Shown piece by piece: positions 1 to 5,579 of a DNA stretch of 13,947 nucleotides. How positions within the stretch are numbered: the first letter of the stretch is position 1; every line of letters begins with the position of its first letter. Both the position numbers and the translations under genes were made by a program. The stretch spans positions 1-13,947 of the forward strand of contig CALEYV010000049.1 in the NCBI GenBank assembly GCA_937927875.1, written 5' to 3'. The stretch is from an uncultured Actinomycetes bacterium. GTDB lineage: Bacteria > Actinomycetota > Acidimicrobiia > IMCC26256 > PALSA-555. The notes below the pieces were generated by a model, which saw nothing but the letters and a program-made list of their open reading frames with translations, searched no databases and was not told where the DNA came from.

Positions 1-579
1 CGAGACCTGGAACAGGTGCTCGGGCAGGCTCCACGACGCGTTCGGCTCGAACATGCGGTCCTGGAGCACGAAGTTGTTGGCGTAGCTCCAGTAGTTCGGG
101 ATGTCGCCCTGGGTGTGGTACCCCATGACGTCGGGCTGGGACGAGTTCGTGCAGGCCGGGTTGGTCGTGTTCAGGCAGCCCCGCCGGCCCTTCGCGGCCT
201 CGTTGACGAACCCGTCCATGCGGCCGCCGTTGATGTCGGCGGTGGCGTTGCTCTGGCCGTGGGGACCACCGCCGTTCACGTCGGCGTGGTCGACGAACGG
301 CCGCACGCACGGTCCGGTCGGCCCGTTCGGCACGCAGGTGGTCGGGGTCCCGTTCTGCATCGGCAGCCCGTCGGCGCCCGGGTAGGTGCCGAAGTAGCTG
401 TCGAAGGACCGGTTCTCCTGCATGATCACGACGACGTGCTTGATCTTGTGGAGGCCGCCGGCCGCGGTCTTGGTCGCCGCCTGGGCGCTCGAGCCTGAGC
501 TGCCGCAGGCCGTCACGCCGAGCATCGCGGCGGCGGCCGCCGCGATGCCGAGCCGGACCCGGTTCTTGCCTTGCACCAC
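1..579 (-). CDS. Secreted phospholipase C-type phosphoesterase lipoprotein, N-terminal part
   Basis: This open frame runs off the left edge of the window, so only the first 193 residues are visible. The start is taken as the first of two adjacent GTG codons (579), because GAGGAG at 587-592 lies 7 nt upstream; GTG at 576 is the alternative. The N-terminus has a short basic stretch, an alanine-rich hydrophobic core and a lipobox (VTAC, Cys at residue 25), so it is probably an exported lipoprotein. About 25 residues later comes HVVVIMQENRSFDSYFGTYPG, the hallmark start of the phosphoesterase family PF04185 (phospholipase C / acid phosphatase type), where the Glu-Asn pair helps bind metal. Family members hydrolyse phosphate esters, often phospholipids, outside the cell. 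The substrate cannot be told from this fragment. It lies 96 nt downstream of the glycosyltransferase-like gene on the same strand and may be co-transcribed with it or have its own promoter. Confidence 0.9.
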   Translation of the reverse strand, partial: MVQGKNRVRLGIAAAAAAMLGVTACGSSGSSAQAATKTAAGGLHKIKHVVVIMQENRSFDSYFGTYPGADGLPMQNGTPTTCVPNGPTGPCVRPFVDHADVNGGGPHGQSNATADINGGRMDGFVNEAAKGRRGCLNTTNPACTNSSQPDVMGYHTQGDIPNYWSYANNFVLQDRMFEPNASWSLPEHLFQVS

Positions 580-646
580 GTTGGTTCTCCTCGTCGCGTC
601 CGCCGGTGACACTGGCACGGACGGGCTCGCCGGTGGCGCGGTTCGT

Positions 647-663
647 GTTAGGCGTCGGTTAGG
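647..663. repeat. Direct GTTAGG repeat spaced 11 nt upstream of the phosphoesterase gene
   Basis: GTTAGG occurs at 647-652 and again at 658-663, exactly 11 nt apart, about one helical turn. It sits in the 96-nt gap between the glycosyltransferase-like gene and the phosphoesterase gene, where a promoter for the latter would lie (read on the minus strand as CCTAAC twice). Eleven-nt direct repeats are typical of OmpR/PhoP-type response regulator sites, but the repeat does not match the actinobacterial PhoP box core. It could be chance. Confidence 0.25.
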
Positions 664-675
664 GCACGCCGCTCG

Positions 676-2298
676 TCAGGCGGGGTGGGCGCAGGCCGCG
701 GCGGCCGCCGGCCCGGCCTCGTACAGGGCGACGTGGTCGGCGAGCGCGACCCGCCCCAGGCCCGGGCCGTGCAGCGTGCGGTCGGTGAGCAGCCCGGCGT
801 CGGCGTGCCGCTGCCCGGCGAGGCGGCCGGCCGCGCAGACGAGCCCGGCGTCGGTGAGGGCCCGCATCCGGCGCGCCTGGAGGTCGTCGTGCACGAAGAA
901 CCGGGTCCAGGCCTGGCGCGCCACCGAGTACGTCGCGTGGTCGAGGTAGCCGGCGACGCCGACGGCGGTGAAGTCCTCGCCCGACGCCACCCGGTCCGAC
1001 AGGTGGTGGGCGCGAGCCGCGTCGGCGAGGGCTCGGTCGGGTGAGAACGGGTGGACCGTCGCGCTCGGGTACACCGCGAGCGTGGCCGCGACCTGGACCG
1101 CGAGCACGGCGACGACAATCGCCGGCAGCCGGCCCGCACGCGCGCCGCGCCCCGGTGGCCGAGGGTCGGCCGCGCCGCCAGGGCCGACGCCGGTCTGGGC
1201 CAGCCAGACCGCGGCGAGGAACACCAGGAAGACGGTGCCCGCGTACCGGGCGTGGTCGGGCAGCACGACGACCACGAAGAACACCTCCGCCGCCGCGACG
1301 CCGAGCAGCCAGCAGCGGCGGGCCAGCGGGCTCCGCAGCGTGACCGCGACCGCGACCACGAGCACGATCGAGGCGGCGACCTCGACCCACGCCGCGCCGG
1401 GCAGGCGGTCGAGCAGCTGGGTGTTCCATCCCCCCAGCCGGGCCGGCAGTGGCACCAAGGCCCGCCACACGCCGCCCGCGGCGTGGAGCACGCGGGTGGG
1501 ACCGGCGACGCCGACCGTGGCCAGGTTGCCCAGCCCGGGCGTGAACTCGTGGAAGTCCGACGGCGGGAGGCAGGTCAACGCGGCACCGATCGCGGCCAGC
1601 AGGCTTCCGAGCACGAAGCGACGGCGCCCCGGGCTCGGGTGCCCGTCCCCGCTGGCGCGGCTGGCCACCGCGACCGCGAGCACCGCGGCCACCAGCGCGC
1701 CGGCGACGCTCGTCCAGGCCAGCAGCACGGCCGCGGCCAGCGCCGCGCTCCACGCCGGCCGGGGCCGGGCGACGAGGACGAGGACGGTCACGAGCGCGAG
1801 CGCGCCGAGTCCGTACGAGCGGCTGATCACGCCGTACTCGAACGCGAGGAAGTAGCCGGTCACCGCGCCGATCCGCCCCGGCACCGAGAACGGGGCCCGG
1901 AGCAGCACGAGCCCCGCCGTCGCCGTCATGACGACCAGCTCGAGTGCCTGCATGGCGCGCGGGTCGCCGGTGAACCGGGTCAGGACGTACAGGACCAGGT
2001 ACCAGGCGATCGGGTGGCCTTCGTACCGGAGGTTCGCGTGGAGCCCGCCGAGGGAGTGGCTGGCCCGGGCGATGTTCCAGGCCTGCAGCTCGTCGAACCA
2101 CATGACGTGCTGCCAGAGCCCGACTGCGCTGAGCCCCGCGTAGGCGGCCAGGACGCCGCCCAGCAGCAGGGCCCGGCGGCGGCCGACGCGGTCCGCTCCG
2201 GCCGGGTCGGCGCCACCGACCGAGGACCGCTCGAGACCCGGCGCGGCTCGGGGGGCCGGAGGCGCGGCGGTCGAGGCCGGAGCTAGGGCCCGGGCCAT
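676..2298 (-). CDS. GT-C-fold membrane glycosyltransferase-like protein
   Basis: A 540-residue polytopic membrane protein. After about 40 Pro/Ala-rich, probably cytoplasmic residues, hydrophobic segments begin at residue 43 and recur through about residue 410. The first extracytoplasmic loop contains an Asp-Glu pair (WFDELQAW, D69 E70) and EGHPIAWY (93-100). This arrangement is typical of ArnT/PMT-like GT-C glycosyltransferases, which use polyprenyl-phosphate sugars and a loop-1 acidic residue as catalytic base. The tail (about 420-540) is soluble and likely extracytoplasmic. The family match is by motif and topology; donor and acceptor are unknown. ATG at 2298 is the only good start, although no clear Shine-Dalgarno sequence or TANNNT box is seen upstream. 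The gene is divergent from the pilin gene and upstream of the phosphoesterase on the same strand, which would fit a cell-envelope role. Confidence 0.7.
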   Translation of the reverse strand: MARALAPASTAAPPAPRAAPGLERSSVGGADPAGADRVGRRRALLLGGVLAAYAGLSAVGLWQHVMWFDELQAWNIARASHSLGGLHANLRYEGHPIAWYLVLYVLTRFTGDPRAMQALELVVMTATAGLVLLRAPFSVPGRIGAVTGYFLAFEYGVISRSYGLGALALVTVLVLVARPRPAWSAALAAAVLLAWTSVAGALVAAVLAVAVASRASGDGHPSPGRRRFVLGSLLAAIGAALTCLPPSDFHEFTPGLGNLATVGVAGPTRVLHAAGGVWRALVPLPARLGGWNTQLLDRLPGAAWVEVAASIVLVVAVAVTLRSPLARRCWLLGVAAAEVFFVVVVLPDHARYAGTVFLVFLAAVWLAQTGVGPGGAADPRPPGRGARAGRLPAIVVAVLAVQVAATLAVYPSATVHPFSPDRALADAARAHHLSDRVASGEDFTAVGVAGYLDHATYSVARQAWTRFFVHDDLQARRMRALTDAGLVCAAGRLAGQRHADAGLLTDRTLHGPGLGRVALADHVALYEAGPAAAAACAHPA

Positions 2299-2497
2299 CG
2301 CGGGCGGCCCAGCCGGGAAGCCGAATCAGGGCCGGGAGTCACCCCGCGGGGATCGACCGGCCGGCGCGGGGGCTGAAGGACCGCGGGGAACGCTCAAGTT
2401 TTCGAGCCGCCGGGACGATATGTCTGCCTGCGGGGAGGGCTTTCCGGGAGGTCGTGGGCTATGGACACGAATCCGACCGGAAGGACGGGGCAACCTG
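2299..2497. other. Divergent intergenic region, longest gene-free stretch
   Basis: About 199 nt separate the start of the glycosyltransferase-like gene (minus) from the pilin start (plus). The right half holds the candidate sigma-28-like promoter and about 70 nt of pilin leader. In the left half (2299-2390) I see no convincing promoter for the minus-strand gene and no structured RNA. Confidence 0.6.
2394..2421 (+). promoter_or_regulatory. Candidate sigma-28 (FliA/WhiG-class) promoter of the pilin gene
   Basis: TCAAGTTTT at 2394-2402 resembles the FliA/WhiG -35 element (TAAAGTTT), and GACGATAT at 2414-2421 resembles the -10 element (GCCGATAA). The spacer counted from TCAA is 16 nt against the usual 15. 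The AT-rich patches stand out in otherwise GC-rich DNA. Predicted initiation is near 2428-2430, giving a leader of about 70 nt before the pilin ATG at 2498. Sigma factors of this class drive late motility, pilus or sporulation genes in other bacteria. The assignment is inference from motif similarity. Confidence 0.5.
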
Positions 2498-2689
2498 ATG
2501 AACTTCTTCGTACTGCGTAGCTGGCTGCAGGCCAAGCTCGGTCGTGACGAGCGGGGTGCCAACCTCGTTGAGTACATCCTCCTCGTTGCGCTCATCGCGC
2601 TGGCCGTGATCGCGGCCGTGGTCTTCCTGCGCGGCCAGGTGAACAGCCAGTTCAACAACGCTGGTAGCCACCTGAGCCAGGGCTCGTAA
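2498..2689 (+). CDS. Flp-type type IVb pilin
   Basis: A 63-residue prepilin. The leader is 20 residues (ends DERG), followed by ANLVEYILLVALIALAVIAA, which fits the Flp/Fap pilin family: prepilin peptidase cleavage after G20, Glu at position 5 of the mature protein (E25), adjacent Tyr (Y26), then a long hydrophobic helix. The mature protein would be only 43 residues, the normal small size for Flp pilins, with a short polar tail ending GSHLSQGS. Flp pilins polymerise into thin adhesive fibres through a Tad secretion system. ATG at 2498 was chosen because it gives a proper type IV leader; AAGGA at 2481-2485 is 12 nt upstream. An in-frame extension is possible upstream but would spoil the leader. 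No tad, cpa or prepilin peptidase genes are in the window, so the gene is an orphan here. Expression probably comes from the promoter at 2394-2421 and ends at the hairpins downstream. Confidence 0.92.
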   Translation: MNFFVLRSWLQAKLGRDERGANLVEYILLVALIALAVIAAVVFLRGQVNSQFNNAGSHLSQGS

Positions 2690-2709
2690 GGCCACCTGCT
2701 CCGGGTCGG

Positions 2710-2727
2710 CCGTGCCATCCGGCACGG
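2710..2727 (+). terminator. Short hairpin after the pilin gene
   Basis: CCGTGCC at 2710-2716 pairs with GGCACGG at 2721-2727 around an ATCC loop: seven perfect base pairs starting 21 nt after the pilin stop. It has no U tract. It may help protect the 3' end of the pilin mRNA or act with the stronger hairpin at 2747-2772. Confidence 0.45.
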
Positions 2728-2746
2728 GCGACCTGAACGTCTCGAC

Positions 2747-2772
2747 GCTGGCCGCCCTTCGGGGCGGCCAGC
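2747..2772 (+). terminator. Strong UUCG-loop hairpin, likely terminator of the pilin transcript
   Basis: GCTGGCCGCCC (2747-2757) pairs perfectly with GGGCGGCCAGC (2762-2772), closed by the very stable C(UUCG)G tetraloop: 11 base pairs, nearly all GC. It lies 57 nt after the pilin stop and before the next plus-strand gene. There is no downstream T run, so it would be the U-less type of terminator common in high-GC actinobacteria, or an mRNA-stabilising 3' structure. Confidence 0.75.
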
Positions 2773-2829
2773 TCGCGTCCGGAGCCAGAAGTCGATCACG
2801 CTCGCTGCGCTTCGGCGTCTCGGTGGGAT

Positions 2830-3522
2830 GTGAGTCCAGGCCGGGGGGACCGGACGACCGTGGTGAGCCGCCGCGCCGCGACGAATCGCTCGCGGCCCGG
2901 GCTGGCGCCCCGGGGCCTGTCGGCGCTGCGCTGGGTCGCCGAGCAGCGGGCGGTGCGGCTCGACGTGCTCGCCCACGTCCTCGATCCCGCCGAGCCGTAC
3001 TCACCGGCTCGGACCCGCGCCGTGGTTCGCAGCTGGCAGCGACGCGGCCTCGTCGAGTGCCGACGCCTGCTGTTCGGCACCAGCCCGCTGGTGTGGCCCA
3101 CCGCGGCCGGGCTGCGGGCGTCGGCCGTCCCGTCCCGCGCCGCGCCGCCGCCGCTCGGCCTGCTCGCCCACCTCCATGCCCTCTGCCTGGTCCGCCTCGG
3201 TGTCGAGCGGCTCGGTGGCGCGTGGACCAGTGAGCTGCACCTCGCCCGCGCCCGCTGGAGCGCGGACGCGCACGTCGCCGACGCGGTGGTCCGGACCGGC
3301 CGGGGCGAGGCGGCGGTCGAGGTCGAGCTCACGCCGAAAGGCGCGTCGCGACTGCGCCTGATCGTCGACGAGCTCACCCTCGACCACGAGCACGTCGTCT
3401 ACGTGGTCGCCGGACCGCGGGTGCGCACCGTGGTCGAGCGGGCGGTCGACGACCTGGGTCGCCAACCGCAGGTTTCGATCACGAATCTGGGCTCGTTCGC
3501 TCTGCCGACGTTGACGCGCTGA
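2830..3522 (+). CDS. Replication-relaxation family protein
   Basis: A 230-residue soluble protein that I recognise as similar to the replication-relaxation family (PF13814), named after actinobacterial plasmid proteins of poorly defined function. Residues about 28-100 look like a winged helix (LSALRWVAEQRAVRLDVLAHVL, then an RTRAVVRSWQRRGLVE recognition-type helix and beta wing). The C-terminal half carries D151, the strand AAVEVELTPK (E164, E166, K170), then a helix and the hydrophobic strand HVVYVVAG (188-195). The D...ExE...K spacing resembles a PD-(D/E)XK nuclease core. The start is uncertain: GTG at 2830 gives the longest form, while GTG at 2860 or 2863 has G-rich sequence (2843-2849) about 10 nt upstream and may be the true start. 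The stop overlaps the ATG of the next gene by one base, so the two are coupled and the protein probably works with that ATPase. Confidence 0.7.
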   Translation: MSPGRGDRTTVVSRRAATNRSRPGLAPRGLSALRWVAEQRAVRLDVLAHVLDPAEPYSPARTRAVVRSWQRRGLVECRRLLFGTSPLVWPTAAGLRASAVPSRAAPPPLGLLAHLHALCLVRLGVERLGGAWTSELHLARARWSADAHVADAVVRTGRGEAAVEVELTPKGASRLRLIVDELTLDHEHVVYVVAGPRVRTVVERAVDDLGRQPQVSITNLGSFALPTLTR

Positions 3523-5126
3523 TGCCCGAGCCCGACGATCCGCTCGAACGGCTCGGGGCCGGCGCGCTGGTCCTGCTCGGGGCGGTCCTGCTCGCGCCGG
3601 TGGTCGTCGTCGCCGGTCCGCTGGCCGTCGTCGTGGACCGGCGCGGCTGGCGGCGCTGGCCGGCCACGGTGGCGGGGCTCGTCCTCAGCTCGGCGCTCGG
3701 CCTGGCCGGCGCCGGGGCCGCCTACGGCCGCGTGCTCGCCCGGCTGGCCGCCGGCATCGCGCCCGCGGTCCCTGACGTCCTGTTCGGCGTGGCCCTGGGC
3801 CTCGCGCTCGGCACCGCCGCCGGACCCGTCGGCCAGGCGCTCTGGCGCGCCGGTGACGAGCACGAGCACCACCGGCGCGCCAGCGAGCGGAGCCGGCACC
3901 GTCGCGCGGTGGCCCAAGCGGACCGGACCCTGCGACGACGGCGGTGGTTGACGCCGGCGGGCCAGACCGTCCTCGGGGTGCGCCTCGACGGCCGCGCCGG
4001 CACCGGATTCGGCCGCCGGCCGCCGGTCGTCGCGGTGCCGAACGCCACCTGGCAGCGTCAAGCGCTCGTGGTCGGCGAGACCGGCAGCGGCAAGACCATG
4101 ACCGCGCTCACGGTGGCCAGCGAGGCGATGCGAGCCGGCTGGGACGTGTACTGGGTCGATGGCAAGGCGGACCCCGAGGTCGCCGAGCGCTTCGCCGCGC
4201 TGGCCCGCCGTTGGGGCGTTCCCGCCCGGGACGGTTCGCGCGACGCCATCGACGGCTGGCGGGGCGGTGCCGAGAGCATCGTGAACCGGCTGCTCGCCAC
4301 CCAGCGGTTCACCGAGCCCTACTACGCCGGGATCGCCCGCAACGTGCTGCGCTGGGCGGTCGGCGGCGAGCCGCCGTCCAGCTTCACCGAGCTGGTGCGG
4401 CGGATGGACAAGCGCGAGCTGCGACGGCAGTGGGGCGAGGACCCGTGGGAGGCGGACACCATCCGCCGGCTCCCCACGCCCGAGCTCAACGGTGCCCGGT
4501 ACCGGTACGAGGGGGTCGCGTGGGCGGTGGGCACCGCGCTCGACGGCGACTGGTCCTACGAGGACGTGCCGGCCGCGTACGTCCCCGTCGGCCGGCCCGA
4601 GCACCGCGACCAGGCGGCCGAGATCGGCGCCTTCATGCTCGAGGACCTGCTCCACTGGGCGATGGCGCGCAAGCCCCGGCACCGGGACGCGCTCGTCGTG
4701 ATCGACGAGTTCTCGAAGCTCGCGGCCCGGCCCGACGCCGCCGTCGACCTCGTCGAGCGGGTGCGCTCGTTCCGGGTCGGCGTCGTCCTCATCGGCCAGA
4801 CCTGGGCCAGCCTCGGGAGCACCGACACCGTCCGCGAGCGGTTGGCCGGCACCGTCGGCACGATCCTCGTCCACCGCCTGAAGGCCCCCGAGCGCCTGGT
4901 CGCGCTGGCCGGGACCGAGTGGGCCCTCGAGCGCACCGAGCACCTCGCCGGGCTCGCGCCGACGGGACGGGCCAGCCAGCGGCTCGGGCGGCGCTTCGTC
5001 GTCAGTCCCGACGACGTGCGCGCGCTCGGCTGCGGCGAGGCGTTCCTCGTCACCGCCGACGGCGCGGTCCGGCTGCGGGTGCGGCCGCCCGACGGCGCGG
5101 CGGCCCGGAGGGCAACGAGGCCCTGA
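3522..5126 (+). CDS. VirD4/TraG-like membrane-anchored coupling ATPase
   Basis: A 534-residue protein with three hydrophobic segments at the N-terminus (about 11-38, 47-70 and 83-105), a basic linker (112-142) and a RecA-like ATPase domain. Walker A is GETGSGKT (185-192), a DGK strand end follows at 213-215, Walker B is LVVIDEF (391-397, D395/E396) and a GQT motif lies at 425-427. This pattern fits type IV coupling proteins and the related FtsK/HerA-type DNA pumps, which move DNA or proteins through a membrane channel using ATP. The region between the Walker motifs (about 240-350) would be the all-alpha domain. Length is near the normal range for small coupling proteins. ATG at 3522 overlaps the TGA of the replication-relaxation gene. 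No relaxase or type IV secretion channel gene is in the window. The exact branch (TraG, TcpA or HerA-like) cannot be settled by eye. Confidence 0.8.
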   Translation: MPEPDDPLERLGAGALVLLGAVLLAPVVVVAGPLAVVVDRRGWRRWPATVAGLVLSSALGLAGAGAAYGRVLARLAAGIAPAVPDVLFGVALGLALGTAAGPVGQALWRAGDEHEHHRRASERSRHRRAVAQADRTLRRRRWLTPAGQTVLGVRLDGRAGTGFGRRPPVVAVPNATWQRQALVVGETGSGKTMTALTVASEAMRAGWDVYWVDGKADPEVAERFAALARRWGVPARDGSRDAIDGWRGGAESIVNRLLATQRFTEPYYAGIARNVLRWAVGGEPPSSFTELVRRMDKRELRRQWGEDPWEADTIRRLPTPELNGARYRYEGVAWAVGTALDGDWSYEDVPAAYVPVGRPEHRDQAAEIGAFMLEDLLHWAMARKPRHRDALVVIDEFSKLAARPDAAVDLVERVRSFRVGVVLIGQTWASLGSTDTVRERLAGTVGTILVHRLKAPERLVALAGTEWALERTEHLAGLAPTGRASQRLGRRFVVSPDDVRALGCGEAFLVTADGAVRLRVRPPDGAAARRATRP

Positions 5127-5134
5127 CCGGCGGG

Positions 5135-5140
5135 TACCGT
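5135..5140 (+). promoter_or_regulatory. Possible -10 box (TACCGT) for the four-cysteine protein gene
   Basis: TACCGT lies 8 nt after the ATPase stop. Initiation would fall near 5147, giving a leader of about 55 nt that begins with the inverted repeat at 5147-5168. It matches the TANNNT pattern seen at several other genes here, but with a longer leader. A separate promoter and read-through from the ATPase gene are both possible. Confidence 0.35.
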
Positions 5141-5146
5141 CGGGCG

Positions 5147-5168
5147 CGACGCCGGACCGTCGGCGTCG
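5147..5168 (+). repeat. Perfect inverted repeat between the ATPase and the four-cysteine protein genes
   Basis: CGACGCCG (5147-5154) and CGGCGTCG (5161-5168) are perfect 8-bp arms around a GACCGT loop. It lies 20 nt after the ATPase stop and 33 nt before the next ATG. It may be a weak U-less terminator, a leader hairpin at the start of the next transcript, or a dimeric repressor operator. Confidence 0.5.
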
Positions 5169-5201
5169 AGACCCACGCCCGCGAGGCCCCGGGGGTGCGC
5201 C

Positions 5202-5579
5202 ATGCCCATGCGCGAGGACTGCCGGCACTTCGAGAGCCGGAGCTACGACGACGGGGAGGTCGCGCGCTACTGCGTGCTCGGGCTGGCGCCGGAGCAGCCG
5301 TGGCGCTGCCCCGACCACTGCCCGAAGTACGAGCCGTCGCTGATCGAGGGCGGCTTCACGGTCGGGTCGCTGGCGAGGCCCCCGGTGGAGGACGAGCCCG
5401 ACGAGCGGCCGGACGACGCCGCCGCCCTGCTCGAGGACGCGGAGGCGATCGTCGAGGCCGCCGAGCACGACACGATCATCGAGCTGCAGCGCCAGGAATC
5501 GGCCGGGTCGCGCAAGTGGTGGCAGGTCTGGAAGCGGCGTCCCCCCGACGACGACGACTTCCGGCTGAGCCAGCGCTGA
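5202..5579 (+). CDS. Small four-cysteine protein of unknown function
   Basis: A 125-residue protein. The N-terminal 45 residues hold all four cysteines (C7, C24, C36, C40; spacing C-x16-C-x11-C-x3-C) with His at 9 and 39 and conserved-looking WRCPDHCPKY. This could bind zinc or an iron-sulfur cluster. The rest is low-complexity and acidic (about 60-90), with a possible short helix rich in Glu/Ala (AALLEDAEAIVEAAEHDTII), then a basic-aromatic stretch SRKWWQVWKRR (102-112) and an acidic DDDD run. I recall similar short proteins starting MPMR-DC-HFESR in Acidimicrobiia genomes, so it may be lineage-conserved; this is from memory and unverified. No function is known to me. ATG at 5202 is used; ATG at 5208 is possible. 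GAGG (5183-5186) and GGGGGTG (5191-5197) lie upstream. It follows the ATPase by 75 nt. Confidence 0.75.
   Translation: MPMREDCRHFESRSYDDGEVARYCVLGLAPEQPWRCPDHCPKYEPSLIEGGFTVGSLARPPVEDEPDERPDDAAALLEDAEAIVEAAEHDTIIELQRQESAGSRKWWQVWKRRPPDDDDFRLSQR

Noticed and set aside
2422..2497. Possible cyclic-di-GMP (GEMM) riboswitch in the pilin leader
   Set aside because: A GGGGCAACC stretch slightly recalls the GEMM core, but the rest of the conserved core and the paired stems are missing and the leader is too short.
2461..2520. 19-codon frame (ATG 2461 to TAG 2518-2520) overlapping the pilin start, as a possible leader peptide
   Set aside because: No ribosome site of note, no repeated-codon or attenuator pattern, and no alternative hairpins that would make an attenuator; most likely chance.
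3399..5468. Very long open frame on the minus strand opposite the coupling ATPase
   Set aside because: Low-complexity Arg/Gly/Pro/Ala-rich translation without domains; the opposite strand carries clear Walker motifs. High-GC DNA gives long antisense frames by default. The same applies to the long frames opposite or shifted in 659-2101, 3944-5515, 9520-11640 and 11674-13665.
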